DNA of 64,000 bases from Sipunculus nudus (GCA_026874595.1 CM049306.1:15457019-15521018), one strand, 5' to 3'; counted from the first letter of the stretch, positions 36,175 to 49,120 are shown. A program made the numbers and translations. The notes: generated by a model not told the origin, from the sequence alone.

Positions 36175-36176
36175 AT

Positions 36177-38091
36177 AAGAATTGCTGCTTGTTATTTTGT
36201 TAATGTTGTGTCCATGGAAGCATTTAACAAGATTGTACCTTGTCAATCTCTGCTCCATGAAACTGACGTCAACTGGAGAAATATACATAGATTTCTCTTG
36301 AAGTTATCAATTCTGGACTGTTCATCAACAAATGCAAATCAACAAAGTCTTGAAACCTGGCGCTCACAACAGTTGTGACAAATAATTAATATCCATGTTT
36401 GTTGGATAAACATCCTGATAGGTTAAAGATATAACCATCATACTCTGAAAGCCCCATGGACTTTGGTTAAATCTGATTCTGATAAACTTGCAAGATGGGG
36501 GGGGGATATTAGTGCCAGTGTATGGGGTGGCAGTTTTCATCACAAGCTGGCTGTATCTTCTTATTTTGCCCTCAGGAGATTGAGTTACAGAGCTTCAGTA
36601 TGATATGACCTTGGTATCTGTGTCACATAGATGTGTGGATAAGGGAGCTATTAAATATGTGCGAGTCCTTGTGCTAGAATGTCATTATAATATGCAGGAT
36701 AAAACAGGGAAGTGTTATTTGACCTTATTACTTTACTATTAATGCATAAGGGCCGTCATTTATTATGAAGTAATATGCAAGTCCATAAGTTAACTGGGGG
36801 AAATGGACTGACACTGCCATTGTTGACATTGGAACAGTTGTAAATAGCATCTTCTGAGGGATACATCTGTAAATGATCCTCATGGCCTTCTATCTGTGTT
36901 GTATTCTTTGATGGGGCTTCGTGGCACTTTATAAAATAGGAGATTAGCAGAAATACAACAACAAAAGAGGACACAAAATTAGTTGTAGTCTACTAATACA
37001 TCTGGATTTAACATTCTGATATCTGCTTGATATGGAATATAAACTAAAAAAATAATACAAAATGCAGGGCTCAAAATTTGCAAGCTGAAAATGGTGTTTG
37101 ATATTTACTTGTTGATTTAGGTTATAAAAACTATAAAAGAATAAAACCTTTCCACTTCATCCCTGAGGTTCAGTATTAATTTGGTAGGATTGTTAATATA
37201 ACTTTCACATGAGCATTTTACGTGAAAGCATCACATGATGATATGGGTGTGAAATCATTTAGTGAAGTCTTTTAGCTTTTCGGTCAGTTATAGAATTTAT
37301 TGGTTGAAAAGAAGATGTCTCTTGATAAACAACAAATAACAAAGGTATAAGTAACATCACTGAATATTGGTCTGAATATGATATTATAGTATAGTTATGA
37401 TGGGCATAGAAATAATTATTATGAGATGTCCACCTTTAATACCATTTCAGAGGTATCAACTTTAAAAAGTAACAAGTCTTGAGGTAGAATCTTGAATGAG
37501 ACAAGGTTATTTGGGAAGCTACATAATGATGAACATATGGAAATCTTTAGGGATATATCCCTCTAAATAAAGTATCAGTAAGCTGAAGCATGTATAAATT
37601 GTACAGGAATATGCTTGCATAAGATAGGGCACTGTTTTCATTTAATATAATTTTCTTATTTGTGAGTGTTTACATTTTGTTTTCACAAGTCAGATGTTGC
37701 AGGGGCATTGCTGGAGAACAGCTTGTGCTGTTTAGGAGTACTACTAATCATATGACTAGTGACAGGTACTCAAATACGATGACTGAGTCAGAGCTACACA
37801 CCTGTAACACATTACAGATTGCCGACCAGTATTTGTTGGGAAATTATGGTGGTGGATTATTCAGATGAAATTTTCTGGATGTTGTCCAGAAGTACTTTTT
37901 CTCATCATTTCAGTGTAGTATGGTCCTTGTGTAAATATTGTAGTAAAATATACATTAAAACTGGAAATTCTTAATTCATCATGTGAAAAGATTATTTTAA
38001 CTCACTCAACTGCTCATCTGACTGAAATACATAAGGGAAAACCTAAGATTTCATAAGGGCCCCCCTTGAAAAGCGGTGCCCTATAGTAATC
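36177..38091. other. No gene recognised
   Basis: AT-rich with dense stops and no repeat family recognised. Confidence 0.45.
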
Positions 38092-38625
38092 ACTGTGTCA
38101 GTCGCGATATCTCAAGAAAAACATGCGTATTAGTTATCATATTCACAGCTATGTTTGGTACCTGTTAGGTCTCCAGACCTTATGAATATATATATCAGAC
38201 CTGTCGGAATTCCAATATGGCCACCAGAGCACATTCAGTGATTTTCTTTCTTGAACAATATCTCAACCAGAACATGCTTGATCTTTCTCATATCCACAGG
38301 GTTGATTGGTACCTATGATGGCTACAGACCTGTTGGAAGTCCAATATGGCCAAGAGAGCCTGATAGGTGATTTTTTTTTGTGCACGATATCTCAACAATA
38401 ACATGCTTGATCTTTCTCAAATTCAGGGATGATTGGTGCCTATTGAAACTCCACCTGTCTCAAACTACAGACCTGTCGGAATTCCAATATGGCAATCACA
38501 GATTTTCTGTTGCCACCATTTTCACTAACAGAAAACTTTTGATCTTTTTCAGATTCCCTTGGATGATTGCCTCATATGAGGACTCCATTTCTAGCCTATT
38601 GAATTACAGACCTGTCTAAAATACA
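38092..38625 (+). repeat. Diverged tandem repeat, about 3.5 units of 125-155 bp
   Basis: Each unit contains 'atatctcaa..a.aacatgc', then 'tgatctttctcatattcac', 'tggtacctat' and 'cagacctgt(c/t)gg..ccaatatggcca'. Starts are near 38105, 38262 and 38388. The ATATCTCA word also opens the units of families A to C, but the GGTGGCGCCACC palindrome is absent. Confidence 0.7.
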
Positions 38626-40539
38626 ATCGGTGAACTCTTAACTATAACTATTTAATTTAAATTTTTTGACCATACGTAACTAGTCCAGCACTACCAGAAA
38701 TGCAGGGCACTCTGAGGACCATTTTCCAACCACATCTAGTTGTTACATAATTTCTAGAGTTAATATTTCATTTTACCACTAAAACCTATAGTAATAATTC
38801 AAACATAAGAATACTGAATTCCTCTAGTTTTATTAGTGCCTTCTTACCATTGTTGTAACCATGTGCTAATTATTAAATCAAAACTTTATATCATATATTT
38901 TAGGCTGAAGCATGTGTCCCAGGTTCAGCTAGGATAAGATACATTTCTCACTAGTTAAGACTATAGCTTTAGTTTTTATAGCTTTGTGTCAGATTCAGCT
39001 AAGGGTTGTGGCCACTAGCATCACAGGTCCAGTCAGATCTTTACACTGTATCAGATTAAAGATTTATAGCTCATATGTTTGCTGTTGCTGTCAGTCCATC
39101 CTGTGTTGTCCATCTGTTGTCAGTCAGTTACATATGTTGCTAACTTTCTTCTTCAGTGGCTGGAGGGATTCTTCCCAAACCTTGCCCACATCAAGGTATC
39201 AAAATTATTGCCATTATTTCTGTCATCATTTGGAGCTTGACAGTCTTAATGTCATGGTAACAAATTTGCTTTTATCTGTTTACCCTTAATGTGGTGTTAC
39301 ATATGCATCCACATTATTTTTGTATGACCTGAAGAACCATATTAAATAAAGTTTGTTGTTTCTTAAGCCTGTCACAACACATCTTTTATAACCAAGTACA
39401 TTTATAGTATTTAGTTTTATATATTGTTTAAAAATCTCAACGAATGGTCATATACTTCAATTATATGTGAAATTAGATTTAACATTATGTTCAGCATTCA
39501 AGAACTTACAAGAAATAGTTGTATTTGCATCAGATATTGGGTCACTTTACCTGTACTATGATATTATTGAAAATGAGTTTTAAGGCCGATGGTCATCCAT
39601 TTATTCATTTTCTTTTTGTTTACTACAGGAAGTCTTGTGACATGTTTTTAAACACTGATTTCAGGCAGAATACACTGTACCACAGAGTCCCATCAAGTAG
39701 CTTTTGTGGTGTATTTGATTGGCATTGCCAGCATTTATGAGGATAAACAACAGTTATTGAACAGAGTGCCTGACTGTCCTTGTGCTTAAGTTGTTGCTGT
39801 TAATTAGTACAACCGACTGTGGTAAGCTCTGGTCAGGAACAGGTGCAGTGTCCAGGTTAAGAGATCAATATTGTTGACTCAGGGTCAATCCAGGTTTGCC
39901 ATTCTAAGTTTAGGTTTAAATTTTCTGTGTACATGCTACACAAGTGTTCAGATGAAAGAAACATTACTTGTGATGTGAAATGTTTTGGGTTTTGAGGACT
40001 AGTAAATGAAAAAACATTTGCTTTGTACCATTTCCACAGTAGTGGTAGTAATTCTGGTGCATTAATAATGATTGTTCCTTCATAATTTATTACACTCTGA
40101 AGTATTTGAAATAAATTGTATGCTTCAGTATTAAGTACAAACACAAATTTAATTTAAAGCATTAACGCAAGTGCAAACATTTTACATAGTCGTGCCTCAT
40201 GTCTGGGTGTCTGCTCAGGAAATTATACCGACCTGCAGCCTGAAGTAAAAAAAAAATGAGAAACTGTTTTGAAACAGTGCCCCTCTGTTCTGTGATGTTG
40301 CTGACCTAGACTGAATGAGCACATCAATTAACAGTCATTTCAGGGTTTCATGGTAACTGAGTAACACTTTCATCATGCAGCAATATGGATGTGAATTCAT
40401 TTAATCTCCTCAACTGAGGGCTGGAATTCCATGGTTTCAGCATAATCTCAGTCAAGATAAGTCACAACTAGCAAGCCAGATAACTAAAAATACGATTTAC
40501 AGTTTTCTCCAAAAGAAATTGCATGTGCATGTGTATTGA
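38626..40539. other. No gene recognised
   Basis: AT-rich; open frames of 73-101 codons have no recognisable motif. Confidence 0.45.
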
Positions 40540-41890
40540 TACGGGTCAGAGTTTAAAGCCTACGTACACTGGGGTCATGACTTTAACTGGGTCATTGAGC
40601 ATGGATACAGTTCAGGGTATAAAGCCTACATACAATGATACACTGGGGTCATGACTTCAGCTGTCACTGAGCATATATACAGGTCTGGATATAAAGCCTA
40701 CATTCACTGCGGTCATGACTTTCACTGTGCATGTGACAGTGAGCATGGATACAGGTCAGGGTATAAATAATAAAACCTACATACACTGGGGTCATGACTT
40801 TCACTGTGACAGTGAGCATGGATACAGGTCTGGATATAAAGCCTACATACACTGGGGTCATGACTTTCACTGTGACAGTGAGCATGGATACAGGTCTGGA
40901 TATAAAGCTTACATACACTGGGGTCATTACTTTCACTGTGACAGTGAGCATGGATACAGGTCTGGATATAAAGTCTACATACACTGGGGTCATGACTTTC
41001 ACTGTGACAGTGAGCATGGATACAGGTCTTGATATAAAGCCTACATACACTGGGGTCATGACTTTCACTGTGACAGTGAGCATGCATACAGGTCAGGGTA
41101 TAAATAATAAAGCCTACATACACTGGGGTCATGACTTTCACTGTGACAGTGAGCATGGATACAGGTCTGGATATAAAGCCTACATACACTGGGGTCATGA
41201 CTTTCACTGTGACAGTGAGCATGGATACAGGTCTGGATATAAAGCCTATAAACACTGGGGTCATGACTTTCACTGTGACAGTGAGCATGGATACAGGTCT
41301 GGTATATAAAGCCTACATACACTGGGGTCATGACTTTCACTGTGACAGTGAGAATGGATACAGGTCTAGATATAAAGCCTACATACACTGGGGTCATGAC
41401 TTTCACTGTGACAGTGAGCATGGATACAGGTCTGGATATAAAGCCTACATACACTGGGGTCATGACTTTCACTTTGACAGTGAGCATGGATACAGGTCTG
41501 GTATATAAAGCCTACATACACTGGGGTCATGACTTTCACTGTGACAGTGAGCATGAATACAGGTCTGGATATAAAGCCTCCATACACTGGGGTCATGGCT
41601 TTCAGTTTCACTGTAACAGTGAGCATGGACACAGGTCAGGGTATAAAGCCTCCATACACTAGGGTCATGACTTTCAGTTTCACTGTGGCAGGGAGCATTG
41701 ACACAGGTCAGGGTATAAAGCCTCGATACACTGGGGTCTTGACTTTCAGTTTAACTATAACAGTGAGCATGGACACGGGTCAGTGTACAAAGTCTACTTA
41801 ACCTAGGGTCATGACTTTCAGATTCACTGTAACCATGAGCATGGACACAGGTCAGTGTATAAAGCCTACAACAACTGGGGTCATGACTAT
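40540..41890 (+). repeat. 66-bp minisatellite array, about 20 units
   Basis: The consensus unit runs 'ggggtcatgactttcactg', 'tgacagtgagcatggatac', 'aggtctggatataaagcct', 'acatacact'. Exact 66-bp spacing is seen between GGGGTCA at 40788, 40854 and 40920. Units are most alike at 40780-41500 and diverge toward both edges. Because 66 is a multiple of three, open frames of 100-188 codons appear on both strands and in several frames; single-base indels switch between them, so this is noncoding. A unit with extra 'taaataa' occurs at about 40762 and 41099, suggesting a larger block duplication. Confidence 0.9.
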
Positions 41891-42456
41891 TGTCCTTAAT
41901 TTTTCACAAAACTTAATATAAATTTTGTTAATGCCGGAAAAGTTGTAGTCTTCAACTTGAATAAATATGTTCAGCTAATGTTTTTGTTTAACACCTCATA
42001 GATAGAGCCGCTCAAATAGGGCATTGTTGTAACCAGGTCTTTCCAAAAACTATGAAAAGGGTTGAGAAATTTACTGTGTATGGATCACAACAAGCTGTTT
42101 TTATTTTAGCCCTATTTTATTTTCTGCAACTTTATGGAATGGCAGTTTTTTGATGGACAGAACATAAAATGTGACAAAATATATAGCATGGTTTAAAAAT
42201 ACAGAATATGTGCTGGTGATTTTATAGAAGCCTGGATCCTGTGGGTGGTGCAGCTCACCAGGAGAACTGCTATCTGTGTAGCCCATGTGGTCGACCACTG
42301 ATCATTTATGTCTTACGAGCCTGTAATGTAATCAGGAAGATTTCTTGATCATAGTAATGTGCCTCCAGGGTCCCCAGGTTTTTAGTTCATCGCAGCAATA
42401 GGAGCCTCACTCTCTGTGTGTTACTCTGCTGATCTGGACCCTCTGAAATCATTTAC
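41891..42456. other. No gene recognised
   Basis: Spacer between the minisatellite and the family C element; no features seen. Confidence 0.5.
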
Positions 42457-43608
42457 AACTAGAATACGGGTAGTCCACAAGCGACTACATGTATCTGCCT
42501 AAATCAGAGTGGAACGGGTGAAGTGAGGCATGGATTAAGTGGCAAGGGGAAATAGAGTGAAGTGTTGCATATTAGTTGCGCCACCTACCACAAAATCCAG
42601 AAAGCTGTCCAAGTTGTATACATATGCAAAATTTAAGACAGATAAGTCAAACCACTTCATGAATATGAGTGATTTTAGCCTGTGGCAGACAAACAGATGG
42701 ACGCTGTGCAAAAATGGTTGCAGGTGGCGCCACCAGTTTTGCGTATGATAAAGAGCTATGTGAGATCTATACACATGCAAAATTTTGGCCCAATCGGTCT
42801 AACGGTTTCTGAGATATGAGTTTGGATGTCTGCAGCCTAAACGTGAATGTAGGTGGCGCCACCTGTCATAAAATCAGAAAAGCTATCCAGGATGTATACG
42901 CATGCCGAATTTCAGGTGAATTAGTCAAACCACTGCAGAGATATGAGTGATTTTAACCCAAGGCAGACGAACAGATGGACACTGTGAAAACATTGTTGCA
43001 GGTGGCGCCACCTTTTTTTGTGTATGTTATAAAGCTCTCCAAGGGATACATTTGTGCAAAAAAATTTTCCTGATCGGTCAAACGGTTCCCGAGATATGAG
43101 CTTGGATGTCTGCAGCCTAAACGTGAATGTAGGTGGCGCCACCTGTCATAAAATCAGAAAAGCTATCCAGGATGTATACGCATGCCGAATTTCAGGTGAA
43201 TTAGTCAAACCACTGCAGAGATATGAGTGATTTTAACCCAAGGCAGACGAACAGATGGACACTGTGCAAACATGGTTGCGGGTGGCGCCACCTTTTTTGT
43301 GTATGTTATAAAGCTCTCCAAGGGCTACATTTGTACAAAAAAAATTTCCTGATCGGTCAAACGGTTCCCGAGATATGTGGGTTTATGTGTGGAAACAGAC
43401 GCACAAACGGACGCAGAGCGCAGAGGAAAGGTCAGCGGTCAAAACAAAATCGGGGCGCAGCAGTTCACATGTGACCCGAACATAATCCCAGGTTTCGTAA
43501 AATTCCGCCCAGCAGTTACGGAGGAGTTCTCCGGACACCTACATGGCGGCGGCGGCGGCGGTGGGCTGAAAACATAGTATCCACAAAACTCTGTTTTGGC
43601 GGATACAT
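42457..43608 (-). mobile_element. Family C Helitron/Helentron-like element, complete, minus strand
   Basis: Read on the minus strand, it begins TGTATCCGCCAAAACAGAG (43608 down), includes a (GGC)n tract near 43543-43562, and ends with a TTTAGGCGGATA inverted repeat, the hairpin GTAGTCgcttgtgGACTAC and TTCTAGTT (42457). Central units of 280 bp are visible, for example GTCTGCAG at 42828 and 43108. The palindrome AGGTGGCGCCACCT occurs at about 42851, 43001, 43131 and 43281. No protein; the 60-90 codon frames are translations of the terminal GC-rich part. Confidence 0.8.
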
Positions 43609-43733
43609 TGAATTTAAAGTGTCTGAACACACAGGCACTGCACATCATACTGCATGCTGTCTGAGCCATTCCATTTCCACTCCCACCAATTTTCACATGA
43701 AATCATAATTCTGTATAACATACTACATATCAT

Positions 43734-44907
43734 TGTATCCGCCAAAACAGAGTTTGGCGGATACTATGTTTTCAGCCCACCGCCGCCGCGGCGTAGGTGT
43801 CCGGAGAACTCCTCTGTAACCGCTGGGCGGAATTTTACGAAACCCGGGATTATGTTCGGGTCACATGTGAACTGCTGCGCCCCGATTTTGTTTTGACCTT
43901 TGACCTTTCCTCTGTGCTCTGCGTCCGTTTGTGCGTCTGTTTCCACACATAAACCCACATATCTCGGGAACCGTTTGACCGATCAGGAAAATTTTTTGCA
44001 CAAATGTAGCCCTGGGAGAGCATTATAACATACACAAAAAATGGTGGCGCCACCTGCAACCATGTTTGCACAGTGTCCATCTCTTTGTCTGCCTTGGGTT
44101 AAAATCACTCATATCTCAGCAGTGGTTTGACTAATTCACCTGAAATTCGGAAGCGTACACATCCTGGATAGCTTTTCTTATTTTATGACAGGTGGCGCCA
44201 CCTACATTCACGTTTACGCTGCAGACATCCAAGCTCATATCTCGGGAACCTTTTGACCGATTGGGCCAAAATTTTGCATGTGTCTAGATCTCACATAGCT
44301 CTTTATCATACGCACAACTGGTGGAGCCACCTGCAGCCCTTTTTGCACAGCTCCCATCTATTTTCTGCCATGGGATAAAATCACTCATATCTCGGCAGTG
44401 GTTTGACATATCTGCCTAAAATTTTGCTGGTTTATACATCCCCGACAGCTCTCTTGATTTTATGACAGGTGGCGCCACCTACATTCTAGTTTATGCAGCA
44501 GATATCCAAGCTCATATCTTGGAAACCGTTTGACCGATTGGGCCAAAGTTTTGCATGTGTATAGTTCTCACATAGCTCTTTATCAGACGCAAAACTGGTG
44601 GCGCCACCTGCAACCATTTTTGCACAGCGTCCATCTGTTTGTCTGCCAAGGGCAAAAATCACTCATATACATGTAGTGGTTTGACTTGTCTGCCTTAAAT
44701 TTTGCATATGTATACAACTTGGACGGCTTTCTGGATTTTATGGTAGGTGGCGCAACCTACATACACAATTTGGCTGCAGACATCCATGCTAATATGCAAC
44801 ACTTCACTCTGTTTCCCCTTGCCACTCAATCCATGCCTCACTTCACCCGTTCCACTCTGATTTAGGCGGATACACGTAGTCGCTTGTCGACTACCCGTAT
44901 TCTAGTT
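43734..44907 (+). mobile_element. Family C Helitron/Helentron-like element, complete, plus strand
   Basis: TGTATCCGCCAAAACAGAG (43734 on) folds with TTTGGCGGATA just after it. The body has alternating ATATCTC and GGTGG(C/A)GCCACCT sites (for example 44237 and 44320). The 3' end has TTTAGGCGGATA, the hairpin GTAGTCGcttgtCGACTAC (7-bp perfect stem) and TTCTAGTT (44907). It lies head-to-head with the minus-strand copy, 125 bp away. Confidence 0.82.
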
Positions 44908-44955
44908 CATAACTGTGATGACCTTTGATGGGAAACTAGTAGACATACCAGCTAA

Positions 44956-46774
44956 GGCCAGACTTTTTTAATTCTTTGGTTTACGAACATGTTTGACAAA
45001 AGTGATAGGTAGGAGGTAGGAAAAAAAAAAAAAAAAAAATTGGAACAAACCTGGATACTGGTGTTCGTGAATCCTGTATTGTACAGTTGGGTTATAAAAT
45101 TCATTTTAAAAAAGGCACTTTATAAACCTATATAAAATATAAAATAATATTTAAAAATTAAAATATTATCATCATCCTCTTGAGTTTTCCACATGAATCA
45201 TGCGTGTGCCATGTTATTTCAAGCCATTCAAATGTCATCAAAGGTAAAATAATGACAAAAGTTTAAACAGTATAACTTATATATGATTTCATACACACCT
45301 GAAATAAAACTTTAGTCACTGTCCCTGCCAAGTGAACTGCCTATTTTATAAAGTTTTACAAATTAAAGACCAGTCAAATACTTATACAAATACAAAATAA
45401 TATATTTTTGTCAGATATGCAAGGAGAAAACTAAATATTCACTGCTAGCATGATAGACTGAAGTTTTATTTTTCAGTCGTAAATGACAATGTCAATGAGC
45501 AACTTGCAGCTATTCGCCTATTGTTTATCAAATGTCAACAACATGGAACTCGAGTTGTTTGATTCATAACCATGACCTTTCCTTTTTGGTGTTGCGCATG
45601 TTTGATAGTCATTTGATTATACAACAACTGCTAATAAAGTGAGGTTTCCATTGGAGATCACATTGAATGATTATACAACAACTGCCAATAAAGTGAGGTT
45701 TCCATTGGAGATCACATTGAATAATCCAACTATTTTAAAAGTTTAAAAGAGTATTAATAATCTTTTAATATTTATTAATAAAGATCTGCATTTCTTACCA
45801 CGGCCGTGACAGTACGTACCGTACTCGGTTTAATATGCCGTCACTTGGCCACTGTCAGTCAGGTACTGCTTTTCGGCATCCATACACATTAAAGCTTCCA
45901 GCTTGGAACAATTAAATGAATCCTTTCAAAGTTTCTGAATTTTTAATGGCTTTGATTTTAGCTTGCTTTTGTTTTGACTATAAAAAATACCCGCAAAGCC
46001 TATGCTTCAACCCACGCCACTAAGACTACAGGTAGTTGGAAATCCTGCAGAAACCCTGAGAATTCCTGGAGTTTTCAAAGAATACATGACGACCTCCTGC
46101 AGTACATATAATTTCATCTGTTCAGTAATTTTCTTTTAAGAGTTAAGTTTAAAGTTTTGACAAGTTATAATATTTTTTAAGAGTAAACTTGTGAAACTTA
46201 GCCAATTTGCAGTAGTAAATAGGGTCTGACTTTGAATGCAATAATTAGTCTTAAGAAGTAAATTTGTTTGTATATCCAGCAAGTTATTAATGGTGGCAAA
46301 GCTGGTAAAGCCGCTATGCAACCAAAATAATTTTCTTATCTCATTCACATTTATCTAAAACAAATATGTTTAACGAGGTCAATATGACATAAACGCTGCT
46401 TTGAAAATGCAACTGTAGTGCAGAAAACGAACTTTGAAAACTCTCCAAGAATTCTCATTTTCCCTGCTGAATCTTTTGACTACTTGATGGCCAATCAATT
46501 GCATTTATGGCTCAAGGATACCCTACTGTGATTGGCTTAAACCCGCCATCTGTCATTACGAAAGTGACCTTATTAGCCAATCATGAGAGTTCTTACGTTT
46601 GAGGTGATCTAATACACATGGTCAAAAAACATATCATTTGTCAACAACCGTGTTGGATACGGCGACGCAATATAAAAGGAAAAAAAAGTCAAAATGCCAA
46701 TTTTATTTTTTTTCTGAAATGAGGAAATCGGAGGTCGGCGGGTTCGTAAACCGAAAAATTAAAAAAGTCTGGCC
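44956..46774. mobile_element. PIF/Harbinger-like non-autonomous DNA transposon
   Basis: TAA at 44953-44955 and 46775-46777 flanks inverted ends GGCCAGACTTTTTTAATT(C/T).. that stay alike for about 35 bp on each side, as far as GGTTTACGAAC. A 3-bp TWA-type duplication is typical of PIF/Harbinger elements. No transposase was recognised in the 1,819-bp interior. The interior holds a poly-A tract (45021-45039) and a 54-bp tandem duplication (45613-45720). Confidence 0.65.
45613..45720 (+). repeat. 54-bp tandem duplication
   Basis: 'gattatacaacaactgc(t/c)aa' through 'ggagatcacattgaat' occurs twice in direct succession with a single difference. Confidence 0.9.
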
Positions 46775-46859
46775 TAAGGATTAATCATCACCCAGCGGTA
46801 ATTAATATACTTCAACTCTGAACCATTATGTTAAGTTTCAATAAAATCACTGAATATGT

Positions 46860-48712
46860 TCTAGATTATGACTCTGTGCATACATGTAGAAATTGGAATA
46901 AAATTTCTACATAATGTTGCAGCAGTGAATAAGTTAAAGTGATCATAAGTCATCTCTTTTTCTCTTTACCTTAGGTCATCAGGACCCAATTTATTTAAAC
47001 ACATTGATTTATCATGGAATAAACATTTGATAGCATATGTGGAATTCCACATGATGTTGCAGCAGTGAATAAGTTAAAGTGATCATAGGTCATCTCTTTT
47101 CCCTTTACCTTAGGTCTTCAGGACCAATTTATTTAAACACATTGATTTATCATGGAATAAACATTTGATAGCATATGTGGAATTCCACATGATGCTGCAG
47201 CAGTGAATAAGTTAAAGTGATCATAGGTCATCTCTTTTCCCTTTACCTTAGGTCATCAGGACCAATTTATTTAAACACATTGATTTATCATGGAATAAAC
47301 ATTTGATAGCATATGTGGAATTCCACATGATGCTGCAGCAGTGAATAAGTTAAAGTGATCATGGGTCATCTCTTTTTCCTTTGCCATGGATCATCAGGAC
47401 CTAATTTATTTAAACACATTGATTTATCATGGAATAAACATTTGATAGCATATGTGGAATTCCACAAGATGCTGCAGCAGTGAATAAGTTAAAGTGATCA
47501 TGGGTCATCTCTTTTTCCTTTGCCATGGATCATCAGGACCTAATTTATTTAAACACATTGATTTATCATGGAATAAACATTTGATAGCATATGTGGAATT
47601 CCACATGATGCAGCAGCAGTGAATAAGTTAAAGTGATCATGGGTCATCTCTTTTTCCTTTGCCATGGATCATCAGGACCTAATTTATTTAAACACATTGA
47701 TTTATCATGGAATAAACATTTGATAGCATATGTGGAATTCCACATGATGCTGCAGCAGTGAATAAGTTAAAGTGATCATGGGTCATCTCTTTTTCCTTTG
47801 CCATTGATCATCAGGACCTAATTTATTTAAACACATTGATTTATCATGGAATAAACATTTGATAGCATATGTGGAATTCCACATGATGCAGCAGCAGTGA
47901 ATAAGTTAAAGTGATCATGGGTCATCTCTTTTTCCTTTGCCATGGATCATCAGGACCTAATTTATTTAAACACATTGATTTATCATGGAATAAACATTTG
48001 ATAGCATATGTGGAATTCCACATGATGCTGCAGCAGTGAATAAGTTAAAGTGATCATGGGTCATCTCTTTTTCCTTTGCCATTGATCATCAGGACCTAAT
48101 TTATTTAAACACATTGATTTATCATGGAATAAACATTTGATAGCATATGTGGAATTCCACATGATGCAGCAGCAGTGAATAAGTTAAAGTGATCATGGGT
48201 CATCTCTTTTTCCTTTGCCATGGATCATCAGGACCTAATTTATTTAAACACATTGATTTATCATGGAATAAACATTTGATAGCATATGTGGAATTCCACA
48301 TGATGCTGCAGCAGTGAATAAGTTAAAGTGATCATGGGTCATCTCTTTTTCCTTTGCCATGGATCATCAGGACCTAATTTATTTAAACACATTGATTTAT
48401 CATGGAATAAACATTTGATAGCATATGTGGAATTCCACATGATGCAGCAGCAGTGAATAAGTTAAAGTGATCATGGGTCATCTCTTTTTCCTTTGCCATG
48501 GATCATCAGGACCTAATTTATTTAAACACATTGATTTATCATGGAATAAACATTTGATAGCATATGTGGAATTCCACATGATGCTGCAGCAGTGAATAAG
48601 TTAAAGTGATCATGGGTCATCTCTTTTTCCTTTGCCATTGATCATCAGGACCTAATTTATTTAAACACATTGATTTATCATGAATATACATTTGATAGCA
48701 TACCACTTTTTT
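46860..48712 (+). repeat. 138/139-bp satellite array, about 13 units, with two-unit higher-order pattern
   Basis: Unit starts ('tgctgcag' or variant) fall at 46914, 47055, 47193, 47331, 47470, 47609, 47748, 47887, 48026, 48165, 48304, 48443 and 48582: spacing 138-141 bp, settling at exactly 139. Each junction has the perfect 16-bp palindrome ATGTGGAATTCCACAT. From 47470 on, units alternate GCTGCAGCAG and GCAGCAGCAG, showing dimer-wise amplification. Units are nearly identical in the middle and right, more divergent at the left. No open frame spans it. Confidence 0.92.
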
Positions 48713-49120
48713 AGTGATTGTCTGTGCTGTAACTTGATAACTCTTTCCTTTACTTGATTGTTTTATGCAAGTCAATAATGCCAGTTCCTTTCCTATAAGT
48801 CATGCCTTTCCATGTTCTTCAAGCAGCATTTTAGCCATAATTCTCTCTCACAAGTTTGCTGTCATTATATCTAGTCTGCATAATATGTCTGACATACATG
48901 GCTTATCTGTACAAGCAATGAAGAAATGAGTTTTATGGCATATTGTACATTGTTCTCTGCTCTCATCAGGAGCTTGCAAATTTTTGGTTTATCTTAGACT
49001 ACAGATGATTTTTAGCTAGGCTTCATCACTTAATACAGGATTTCACTCAATTCTAGAGCTTATTTCTAGGTAGGAACCAAAAGAAACAAAAAGTGAGTTA
49101 TTCTGGTTATTTCACATAAT
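48713..49120. other. No gene recognised
   Basis: Spacer between satellite and family C copy; nothing identified. Confidence 0.5.

Noticed and set aside
40664-41801. Long overlapping open frames (up to 188 codons) on both strands
   Set aside because: They are by-products of the 66-bp period; both strands and several frames are open and indels shift the frame, so no single protein is supported.
43377-44080. Several 66-85 codon frames repeated on both strands
   Set aside because: They are the conserved 5' part of family C elements read in open frames; the same peptides recur because the elements are copies.
46860-48712. CRISPR-like array
   Set aside because: Units are contiguous with no unique spacers, and this is eukaryotic DNA; it is a satellite.
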